From Patescibacteria group bacterium (GTDB taxonomy: Bacteria; Patescibacteriota; Minisyncoccia; Phycocordibacterales; UBA9973): DNA of 11,879 nt. The stretch spans positions 1 to 11,879 of the forward strand of contig JAHJBA010000010.1 of NCBI GenBank assembly GCA_018813625.1, read 5' to 3'. The position numbers and the translations under genes are program-made. Below are positions 6,137-11,035 of the stretch, one piece after another. The notes beneath the pieces were generated by a model. That model saw only the letters and a program-made list of their open reading frames with translations, ran no database searches and was not told where the DNA came from. Within the stretch, counting starts at the first letter, position 1. Every line of letters starts with the position of its first letter.

Positions 6137-6601
6137 TTATTTATAACTACTTACATATTGCCTAAAAGAAACCCCAGCCAATTTCAACATTTTTTTAGAA
6201 GCCTTTACTGCCGGAGTATCTGCATATTTATCACTTTCATAAACTACTTCCGTAATACCATTCTGAATTATCGTTTTCGCACATTCATTGCAAGGAAACA
6301 ATGTACAATATAATTTGCAACCTTTTGTCGGACCATTAGCATTATAAATGGCATTTTCTTCCGCGTGACAAACGTAGGCATATTTCGTATTTTCAAAATC
6401 ACCCTCTCTGTCCCAAGGCAAATCCTCGTTTTTTATTCCTCTCGGCCATCCGTTATATCCTAAGCCAACAACTATATTATCCCCACTAGCAACAAGAGCG
6501 CCTGCTTGAGTGGATGGATCTTTAGAACGCTCAGCGATAGTGTGAGCCATTCTCATAAAACATTCATCCCAAGAAATTGCGTCTTCTCTAGGTTTTATCA
6601 T
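6137..6601 (-). CDS. Deoxycytidylate (dCMP) deaminase
   Basis: About 154 residues. It deaminates dCMP to dUMP, the substrate of thymidylate synthase, in the cytoplasm. The zinc/catalytic motif is HAEENA (HAE at residues 79-81 from this start) and PCNECAK supplies the two Cys ligands. DPSTQAGA and GYNGWPRG are further family signatures. Two starts are possible: ATG at 6601, lying 6 nt after a TATAAT box (leaderless), or TTG at 6607 with GGAGG at 6618-6614 as a 6-nt-spaced Shine-Dalgarno, adding two residues. I chose the ATG; the signals overlap and sequence alone does not decide. The gene sits beside thyA, folA and a deoxyribosyltransferase-like gene, fitting a pyrimidine deoxynucleotide group. 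Confidence 0.93.
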   Translation of the reverse strand: MIKPREDAISWDECFMRMAHTIAERSKDPSTQAGALVASGDNIVVGLGYNGWPRGIKNEDLPWDREGDFENTKYAYVCHAEENAIYNANGPTKGCKLYCTLFPCNECAKTIIQNGITEVVYESDKYADTPAVKASKKMLKLAGVSFRQYVSSYK

Positions 6602-6607
6602 AACCAA

Positions 6608-6618
6608 ATTATACCTCC
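6608..6618 (-). promoter_or_regulatory. Overlapping -10 box and Shine-Dalgarno of the dCMP deaminase gene
   Basis: The minus strand reads GGAGG (6618-6614) and immediately TATAAT (6613-6608). If TATAAT is the -10 box, the ATG at 6601 begins a leaderless mRNA and GGAGG is not transcribed. If GGAGG is a ribosome site, the TTG at 6607 is the start. Both readings cannot apply to one transcript. Confidence 0.5.
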
Positions 6619-6623
6619 ATCAA

Positions 6624-6662
6624 ATAAAAAAGCCACCCTGAGTTTATCGAAGGGTAGCTTTT
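6624..6662 (-). terminator. Terminator of the deoxyribosyltransferase-like gene
   Basis: On the minus strand AAGCTACCCT (6660-6651) pairs with AGGGTGGCTT (6639-6630) over 10 bp with one wobble, followed by TTTTTT. The loop contains TTCGATAAACTC, so the whole resembles the CCTTCGA-AA-CTCAGGG dispersed hairpins found in many bacterial genomes. It separates the two minus-strand genes. Confidence 0.8.
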
Positions 6663-6687
6663 CAACTAACTAAATGATTTAGTGTAT

Positions 6688-7125
6688 TTACTGTTGAAGG
6701 CCTTGAATCTGTTTTATTTTTTTGGTACAGATATCAAAAAGCTTTTCAAGAGAATCATAGGTCTGAAAAGAATAATTGGGATTTCTTTCACATTGTGCTC
6801 CTATAACCAAACGAGTAACTTTCGCGTCTGCTTTAGCAACCGCTAAAACATGTTTTTTGTGTTTTTCCACGGCCGTACCAATTTCCCAACCAAGACCAGT
6901 AGATGGAAAAGAACATTCGGCAATAATTAAATCTCCTCCACCCACACAATTATGAATGTCATGTTCGTAAACATCCACAGGCGTACCATTTACTAAGCCG
7001 ATGAATTCAAGCACTTCTACTCCTTTTATTGACCTTAAAAAAATTTTGAGGAATTCAATATCTCGTTTAAAATCCTCACCGGCATACGTCAAGGCGCAAC
7101 CTACATAAACTTTTATTATTTTCAT
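6688..7125 (-). CDS. Nucleoside 2-deoxyribosyltransferase-like protein
   Basis: 145 residues, single compact alpha/beta domain. The N-terminal VYVGCALTY and the later GGGDLIIAECSFPSTGLGWEIG (acidic residue Asp66/Glu70, PS-G-G-E signature ending at Glu81) match the nucleoside 2-deoxyribosyltransferase superfamily, which includes base-exchange enzymes and the DNPH1-type nucleotide hydrolases that act on modified deoxynucleotides. Which reaction is used here cannot be decided. Neighbours (dCMP deaminase, ThyA, DHFR) support a role in deoxynucleotide salvage or clean-up. The gene has a classical AGGAGGT Shine-Dalgarno 4 nt before the ATG, and terminators on both sides make it a single-gene unit. 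Confidence 0.8.
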   Translation of the reverse strand: MKIIKVYVGCALTYAGEDFKRDIEFLKIFLRSIKGVEVLEFIGLVNGTPVDVYEHDIHNCVGGGDLIIAECSFPSTGLGWEIGTAVEKHKKHVLAVAKADAKVTRLVIGAQCERNPNYSFQTYDSLEKLFDICTKKIKQIQGLQQ

Positions 7126-7128
7126 TTA

Positions 7129-7136
7129 ACCTCCTA
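7129..7136 (-). promoter_or_regulatory. Strong Shine-Dalgarno of the deoxyribosyltransferase-like gene
   Basis: The minus strand shows TAGGAGGT then TAA and ATG at 7125. It is one of the very few classical ribosome sites in the window and fixes the start. Confidence 0.85.
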
Positions 7137-7162
7137 TTTTGAAAAACAAATTTACTCTCAAA

Positions 7163-7179
7163 TTACCATAAAATGGTAA
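7163..7179. repeat. Small inverted repeat upstream of the deoxyribosyltransferase-like gene
   Basis: TTACCAT (7163-7169) and ATGGTAA (7173-7179) are perfect 7-base arms around AAA. It lies 38 nt before the start codon, between the rplK terminator and the gene, where an operator would be expected. No recognisable regulator is nearby, and the sequence is AT-rich, so it may be fortuitous. Confidence 0.4.
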
Positions 7180-7215
7180 AAAGTAAAGCGCCCTGACTTA
7201 TGTCAGGGCGCTTTT
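7180..7215 (-). terminator. Terminator of the secE-nusG-rplK operon
   Basis: AAAGCGCCCTGAC (7185-7197) and GTCAGGGCGCTTT (7202-7214) form a 13-bp stem with a short TTAT loop. T-rich sequence follows on either strand (TTTACTTTTT on minus, TTTTT on plus), so it may work in both directions. It lies 15 nt after the rplK stop codon. Confidence 0.92.
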
Positions 7216-7229
7216 TAAAAATTCTTTTT

Positions 7230-7655
7230 TTAGTCCTTGACCTCTATGCCCATTGACCTTGCAGATCCAGCTATAATAGCGATAGCACCCGCATCGTCCT
7301 TTGCATTCAAATCAACCATTTTCTTTTTGGCAATTTCAAGCGCTTGAGCCTTTGTAATTTTACCAGCCTTGGAGACAGCATTTTTCCCAGAACCTTTCTC
7401 CACTCCAGCGGCTTTCAATATAAGCCCTGTAGCAGGGGGAGTTTTTACTATAAAATCATAGCTCCTGTCTTCGTAAACACTGATTATAACTCCAACCTTA
7501 TCTCCAGCCATCTTTTGAGTAGCAGCATTAAACTTTGTTACAAAATCACCTATATTTATACCAGCCTGACCAAGAGCAGGACCAAGTGGTGGCGCAGGGG
7601 TAACTTTAGCAGCCTGGATTTGTAGTTTTATTTTTTTTGTTATTTTCTTTGCCAT
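7230..7655 (-). CDS. rplK: 50S ribosomal protein L11 (uL11)
   Basis: 141 residues, the standard length. The N-terminal signature [21 protein letters not shown] (residues 9-29 region), the glycine/proline-rich helix switch region and the C-terminal rRNA-binding domain with [14 protein letters not shown] and [12 protein letters not shown] are unmistakable. uL11 forms the base of the stalk and binds the GTPase centre of 23S rRNA. It is the last gene of secE-nusG-rplK; rplA (L1), which normally follows, is absent here and a terminator comes next. The ATG has no Shine-Dalgarno (AT-rich spacer of 17 nt after nusG). Confidence 0.97.
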   Translation of the reverse strand: MAKKITKKIKLQIQAAKVTPAPPLGPALGQAGINIGDFVTKFNAATQKMAGDKVGVIISVYEDRSYDFIVKTPPATGLILKAAGVEKGSGKNAVSKAGKITKAQALEIAKKKMVDLNAKDDAGAIAIIAGSARSMGIEVKD

Positions 7656-7672
7656 TGAATTTATAGATTAAC

Positions 7673-8218
7673 TTAAATTTTCTTAACTTGCAAGAAATCT
7701 AATTCCACCGGTGTCTCGCGTCCGAACATTGAAACCAGCACTTTAATCTTTCCTCTTTCTTGATCTATTGAATTAACTTTTCCTTCGAGGTCTTTAAATG
7801 GACCGTCAACTATTCTTACTGTTTCTCCTATGGCAAGATCAATATTATGTTTAGTCGTACTGCTATCCATTTTCTTAAATAAATAGTCAACTTCTTCTTT
7901 TTTTAATGGAACAGGATTTACCCCTGCGCCAACGAAACCAGTAACACGTGGAGTATTACGGACAACATACCAAGAATCATCTGTTACAATCATGTCTACC
8001 AACACATATCCCGGATAAATTTTTTCTTCCACCTCAACCCGTTTGCCTGCTTTTATTTTTATTTTCTTTTCAACTGGAACAATAACATTAAAAATTTTGT
8101 CATGCATTCCAAGCGAATCAATACGTTGCTTTAAATTACGAAGAACCGCATTTTCATATCCAGCATAAGTATGTATTGCATACCAATTTCTTGCTCCTTG
8201 TGCTTCTTGTTTTGCCAT
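7673..8218 (-). CDS. nusG: Transcription termination/antitermination protein NusG
   Basis: 181 residues, typical for NusG. The N-terminal NGN domain spans about 10-110 (NWYAIHTYAGYENAV, then YPGYVLVDM and VRNTPRVTGFVG), which contacts RNA polymerase. A C-terminal KOW domain begins near 126 (IGETVRIVDGPFKDLEGKV) and binds NusE or Rho. It links transcription to translation and modulates pausing. It lies between secE (19 nt upstream) and rplK (17 nt downstream), the standard bacterial order. No Shine-Dalgarno is visible before the ATG. Confidence 0.97.
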   Translation of the reverse strand: MAKQEAQGARNWYAIHTYAGYENAVLRNLKQRIDSLGMHDKIFNVIVPVEKKIKIKAGKRVEVEEKIYPGYVLVDMIVTDDSWYVVRNTPRVTGFVGAGVNPVPLKKEEVDYLFKKMDSSTTKHNIDLAIGETVRIVDGPFKDLEGKVNSIDQERGKIKVLVSMFGRETPVELDFLQVKKI

Positions 8219-8237
8219 AGCTAGTTCTTAAAGTTTA

Positions 8238-8429
8238 TTAAAAAGAAATTATTTTTTCTAATCCTTTTGAAAAAATAAAGTCAAAAACACCCAAAAAGTA
8301 GGCGATCACCGCCGACAGAATAACAACAATTAAAGTGTAAAGAATAGTCTGGCGCCTGCCTGGCCAATTCACATGCTTTAACTCTGCTTTTGTTTCTTTA
8401 AAATACTCAGTTATTTTTGTCATACTCAT
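8238..8429 (-). CDS. secE: Preprotein translocase subunit SecE
   Basis: 63 residues with one transmembrane helix (about 29-53) after a basic amphipathic segment (YFKETKAELKHVNWPGRRQT), in which the conserved K-x-V-x-WP signature is clear. SecE clamps SecY in the Sec translocon of the inner membrane. Its place before nusG is the usual one. Two starts are possible, ATG at 8429 and ATG at 8423, giving 63 or 61 residues. The first directly abuts a hairpin (CCGCT-AAA-AGCGG), so the second would have 6 nt between hairpin and start. No Shine-Dalgarno is seen. Confidence 0.93.
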   Translation of the reverse strand: MSMTKITEYFKETKAELKHVNWPGRRQTILYTLIVVILSAVIAYFLGVFDFIFSKGLEKIISF

Positions 8430-8442
8430 CCGCTTTTAGCGG
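8430..8442 (-). promoter_or_regulatory. Mini-hairpin abutting the secE start
   Basis: CCGCT and AGCGG arms with a three-base loop end exactly at the base before ATG 8429. The arrangement (right arm ending in CGG directly followed by ATG) copies the larger palindromic leaders in miniature. Confidence 0.45.
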
Positions 8443-8461
8443 AAATTTGATTAATTATTTT

Positions 8462-8489
8462 AAAAAAGCCCCCTCTCAAGGGCTTTTTT
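8462..8489 (-). terminator. Terminator between the SIMPL gene unit and secE
   Basis: AAAAAAGCCC (8462-8471) and GGGCTTTTTT (8480-8489) form a 10-bp stem with an 8-base loop and a T run on both strands. It would end the transcript of the SIMPL gene before secE and its operon. Confidence 0.88.
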
Positions 8490-8520
8490 AATACTACTCT
8501 TTTATCTCAAAATAGTCAAT

Positions 8521-8588
8521 CCGGTAGTAAGCTTTAACGAAGCCCCTAGGGCACTCCATGGGAGCATCACTAAAGCTCACTATCCGGG
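8521..8588. ncRNA. Three-way-junction structured element (unclassified)
   Basis: The outer stem is CCGG-TAGTAAGCTTTA (8521-8536) with TAAAGCTCACTA-CCGG (8571-8582 and 8584-8587): 16 pairs with one wobble and a single bulged T at 8583. Inside are two neat hairpins, GCCC-CTA-GGGC (8542-8552) and CTCC-ATG-GGAG (8554-8564). It is GC-rich against its surroundings and has no ORF. It lies in the 3' untranslated stretch between the SIMPL stop (8602) and the terminator. It does not match a tRNA: the outer stem is far too long and there is no anticodon or T arm. GTCAA occurs just outside both ends (8514-8518 and 8588-8592), possibly a short target duplication. It may be a structured RNA or a mobile palindromic unit. 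Confidence 0.5.
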
Positions 8589-8601
8589 TCAAACTCAAGA
8601 T

Positions 8602-9402
8602 CTATTTTATTTCGTAAGTTATGGTTACATCCGAAGTTATAATATTTTCTCCTTTCGGAATTTCGGCTGGAACACTTTCTGCTACGGCATCCAAGGCCAT
8701 CATTGCTTTTCCATATATAGGCATTGGATAATTGCCAGATTCACTAAAAGAGGTAATTTTACCCAAACGCACGCCTAAATCTTTCGCTAAAACTTTCGCC
8801 TTTGATTTTGAATCATCTATTGCCTTTTTCCTTGCTTCCGCCTTCAACCCATCCTCATTGTCTATAGCAAAGTTCGGTCCATTCAAGTCAGAAACCCCCA
8901 GTTCGCCAAGTCCCTGCATTATTTTCCCCGTGTCATCGGTATTCCTGATTTTTACTGTTATGCTCTCGGTTGCAATATACCCAACAATTACACTTCTTCC
9001 AACTGGTGGAGGACAATTCACATCAGAACAGATCTTCCTGTCGTACTGATATTCATATTTAGGATAAAATGAAGCATTGGAGGCTTTAATATCCCTATCT
9101 GCAATTTTATTTGCTCTCAAAAAATCCAGAGATTCTTTCTCAATTTGAGCCACACTATCTTGTGCTTCCTTCACAGTTTTTGCGTCTTTTGAAATTGTAA
9201 AATATATACTCGCAATATCAGGCACCGCAGAGACCTCTCCATGACCTGTAAATGAAATGGTATTCTCTGTCCTATCTCCTGTTAGTCGATCACAGTCAGT
9301 AATAAATTTTACAGCGCAGATAATAATCAAAACAAAAGCCGTGGTTTTTATAATCCGATATAGCTTTTCTTTCTTTTCCACAAATTTTTCTAATTTTTCC
9401 AT
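8602..9402 (-). CDS. SIMPL domain (DUF541) membrane-anchored protein
   Basis: 266 residues. A cytoplasmic basic N-terminus precedes a single hydrophobic anchor at about 20-37, with the rest extracytoplasmic. The SIMPL/DUF541 domain begins near 48 (ISFTGHGEVSAVPDIASIYFTI) and includes a Lys/Ala-rich helix (LKAEARKKAIDDSKSKAKVLAKDLGVRLGKI, about 185-215) and the final strand DVTITYEIK; these are the standard signatures. A Cys pair (KICSDVNC) lies in the middle. The biochemical role of the family is not established; envelope or oxidative-stress links are reported. The FKBP gene lies upstream on the same strand, so the two may be cotranscribed. The ATG abuts leader element 5. Confidence 0.87.
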   Translation of the reverse strand: MEKLEKFVEKKEKLYRIIKTTAFVLIIICAVKFITDCDRLTGDRTENTISFTGHGEVSAVPDIASIYFTISKDAKTVKEAQDSVAQIEKESLDFLRANKIADRDIKASNASFYPKYEYQYDRKICSDVNCPPPVGRSVIVGYIATESITVKIRNTDDTGKIMQGLGELGVSDLNGPNFAIDNEDGLKAEARKKAIDDSKSKAKVLAKDLGVRLGKITSFSESGNYPMPIYGKAMMALDAVAESVPAEIPKGENIITSDVTITYEIK

Positions 9403-9522
9403 CCCGTTAGAGATAGGAAATCTTTAGATTTCCGTATCTTAATTAATTTTTAGTAATAAATCGAACCTTTTCAAGTCATATACTGCTATCCCGATAAAAA
9501 ACTATATGATCTCTAACGGGAT
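9401..9522 (-). promoter_or_regulatory. Palindromic leader element 5 (abuts SIMPL gene ATG)
   Basis: The arms ATCCCGTTAGAGAT (9401-9414) and ATCTCTAACGGGAT (9509-9522) are a perfect 14-base inverted repeat. Compared with element 1 the AGAAAT part has become AGAGAT with the matching change in the other arm. The same 18-base hairpin as in element 2 lies at 9416-9433, and the following bases are also similar (TTAATTTTTAGTAATAAATCGA against TTAATTTTACTAATAACGA), so the two copies share descent. The internal atcccg (9488-9493) gives an alternative partner for the 5' arm. It lies 18 nt after the FKBP stop. Confidence 0.7.
9416..9433. repeat. Internal hairpin shared with leader element 2
   Basis: GGAAATCTTTAGATTTCC, identical to 3492-3509, in the same position relative to the start-side arm of its leader. 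Confidence 0.7.
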
Positions 9523-9526
9523 CCAT
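9476..9526 (-). other. Possible 16-codon upstream ORF inside leader element 5
   Basis: On the minus strand ATG at 9526 opens MDPVRDHIVFYRDSSI and then TGA. Its length and start resemble the MNPVRN frame in element 1. It begins 14 nt after the FKBP stop. No Shine-Dalgarno is seen, so translation is uncertain. Confidence 0.3.
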
Positions 9527-9540
9527 AAATTCTTAATTAT

Positions 9541-9939
9541 TTATTTTTTAATACCAACCAGCTCAACATCAAAGATAAGTGTTGCATTTGCAGGAATTAC
9601 TCCCGGGACTCCACTTGCACCATATGCATCTTCTGGTCCTATTTCAAGATGTTTTTTTTCTCCAACTTTCATGCCGACAATCCCCTTGTCCCATCCAGGT
9701 ATTACCTGACCTGCACCTAAGATAAACACAAAAGGCTCCACATGGTTAAATTTTGGATCTATATTGGAATCAAAAACTGTTCCATCTTCTAACATACCGG
9801 TGTAATTCATTGCTACCACATCTCCAACTTTAGAAATTTGTTCTTCTGACATTATATTTTTATTCTTAATTGTAATAAAAACTAAAAATGCGACCACTGC
9901 TAAAACTATTAAAACATACACAATCATTTTGTTTTTCAT
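9541..9939 (-). CDS. FKBP-type peptidyl-prolyl cis-trans isomerase, membrane-anchored
   Basis: 132 residues from the ATG at 9939. A longer frame with GTG at 9978 exists, but its first codons contain a TATAAT box and poor residues. An N-terminal hydrophobic segment (about 5-23, IVYVLIVLAVVAFLVFITI) anchors the protein outside the membrane. The FKBP domain follows, with VAMNYTGMLEDGTVFDSN, VIPGWDKGIVGMKVGEKK and IPANATLIFDVELV, the usual active-site and core motifs. It speeds prolyl isomerisation during folding of exported proteins. It lies 49 nt after murB, with two -10-like boxes between, and may be transcribed from there. The SIMPL gene follows. Confidence 0.93.
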   Translation of the reverse strand: MKNKMIVYVLIVLAVVAFLVFITIKNKNIMSEEQISKVGDVVAMNYTGMLEDGTVFDSNIDPKFNHVEPFVFILGAGQVIPGWDKGIVGMKVGEKKHLEIGPEDAYGASGVPGVIPANATLIFDVELVGIKK

Positions 9940-9955
9940 AAACTTATTAAAATTA

Positions 9956-9997
9956 ATTATAATAAACTGATTATACACCCTCGGAACACTAAATCAA
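9956..9997 (-). promoter_or_regulatory. Promoter(s) of the FKBP gene
   Basis: Minus strand: TTGATT (9997-9992), 16 nt, TATAAT (9975-9970). A second TATAAT lies at 9961-9956, 16 nt before the ATG. The -35 overlaps the murB stop codon, so the FKBP-SIMPL unit probably starts here in addition to any read-through from murB. Confidence 0.5.
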
Positions 9998-11023
9998 ATT
10001 AACCTCTGGGACCAGCTTCAGCCCAAATTTTTCAAATACTGAGTCAATTATTTGCCCCACTAAATTCTTAACTTCTTCTCCGGTGGCTCCACCGTAATTT
10101 ACCAAAACTAGCGCCTGTTTTTCATACACTCCCACATTGCCAATCCGATATCCTTTCCAGCTTGTCCCGCTATTGGCGGGGCCACATTTTTCTATAAGCC
10201 AACCAGCGGGTATTTTAACACCCTCACCCTCTTCAAAATATGGCAAATCTGAATACTTTCTTTTCAATTCCTCTAATTTTGCAGAATCAACATATATGTT
10301 TTTAAAAAAACTTCCCGCATTTCCTAAAATTTTTGGATCAGGCAACTTGCTTTTTCGAATTTGTGCCACAATATTGCTTATGTCTTTAGAATTTTTTATT
10401 TCTAATTTATTATTTTCTAAATAATCTTTTAACGCTTTGTATTTCACGTTTAAATTTTTAATTTTACTCAATTTAAAGATTACTGCCGAGATAAAATATT
10501 TGCCTTTCAGTTTATTTTTAAAGATACTGTCACGGTAACCGAACTTGCAGTCAGAATTTTGAAAAACTTTCTTTTCTCCAGTTTCGCTGTCATAAACTTC
10601 AACACTATCTATAATATCCTTAACCTCCGTACCATAGGCTCCTATGTTTTGGATTGGTGCACCCCCTACTGTGCCGGGTATTAATGATAAATTTTCAATA
10701 CCCCAATAACCCCGATCTGTGGCAAAATTTACTAAATCATTCCAAAACTCTCCACTAGCTGATTTTACAAAAACACTATTCTCATCCTCTTTTAAAATTT
10801 CTATTCCCTTTAACCCATTTAAAACAACAATCCCATCAAAATCCTTCGTAAATAGAACATTACTTCCCCCTCCTAAAAATAATTTTTTATTATTTTTGAA
10901 TTCCTTCGATGAAAAAAGATCTCCAAGATCTTTTTCTTTAGAAATTTCAACAAAATATTTTGCCTTGGCGGAAATTCCAAAAGTATTTAATTTAGTTAAA
11001 TCGTAATTTTGCTTTATCTTCAT
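9989..11023 (-). CDS. murB: UDP-N-acetylenolpyruvoylglucosamine reductase (MurB, type I)
   Basis: 344 residues, close to the 342 of the E. coli enzyme. The flavoprotein reduces the enolpyruvyl group of UDP-GlcNAc-enolpyruvate with NADPH to give UDP-MurNAc, the second committed step of peptidoglycan synthesis, in the cytoplasm. The FAD-binding part shows LFLGGGSNVLF (48-58), LIPGTVGGAPIQNIGAYGTEV (about 114-134) and GYRDS with Arg164. The C-terminal domain has GNAGSFFKN with catalytic Ser238, PAGWLIEKCG (272-281) and VPEVNLI with Glu340. The YRDS spacing and the extended C-terminal region match the type I enzymes. An AGAGG Shine-Dalgarno is 4 nt before the ATG. It starts 12 nt after the DUF1003 gene, so the two probably share a transcript. 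Its presence implies a peptidoglycan wall is made. Confidence 0.95.
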   Translation of the reverse strand: MKIKQNYDLTKLNTFGISAKAKYFVEISKEKDLGDLFSSKEFKNNKKLFLGGGSNVLFTKDFDGIVVLNGLKGIEILKEDENSVFVKSASGEFWNDLVNFATDRGYWGIENLSLIPGTVGGAPIQNIGAYGTEVKDIIDSVEVYDSETGEKKVFQNSDCKFGYRDSIFKNKLKGKYFISAVIFKLSKIKNLNVKYKALKDYLENNKLEIKNSKDISNIVAQIRKSKLPDPKILGNAGSFFKNIYVDSAKLEELKRKYSDLPYFEEGEGVKIPAGWLIEKCGPANSGTSWKGYRIGNVGVYEKQALVLVNYGGATGEEVKNLVGQIIDSVFEKFGLKLVPEVNLI

Positions 11024-11027
11024 TTGA

Positions 11028-11032
11028 CCTCT
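11028..11032 (-). promoter_or_regulatory. Shine-Dalgarno of murB
   Basis: AGAGG followed by TCAA and the ATG at 11023. It sits in the 12-nt gap after the DUF1003 stop codon, supporting translation of murB from a shared mRNA. Confidence 0.7.
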
Positions 11033-11035
11033 GGC

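Noticed and set aside
7344..7625. Plus-strand frame opposite rplK
   Set aside because: It is the complement of a highly conserved ribosomal protein gene, with no start signal or recognisable product.
8490..8601. tRNA gene between the SIMPL gene and secE (tRNA-Trp is often found before secE)
   Set aside because: The fold is a 16-bp stem with two short hairpins; there is no 7-bp acceptor stem, anticodon arm or GTTC-type T arm.
2729..9522. Integron attC sites (arms contain GTTAG and CTAAC)
   Set aside because: The arms point the opposite way from attC core sites, the core changes to TACG and TTAAAA in some copies, there is no integrase here, and genes are on both strands.
2729..9522. CRISPR array or simple dispersed repeat
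   Set aside because: Copies are far apart, have different arm sequences and unequal lengths, and are each tied to a start codon; there is no regular spacing or cas gene.
9940..9978. Longer FKBP start at GTG 9978
   Set aside because: The extra 13 codons include the TATAAT box and lack a ribosome site; the ATG at 9939 gives a normal basic N-terminus followed by the membrane anchor.
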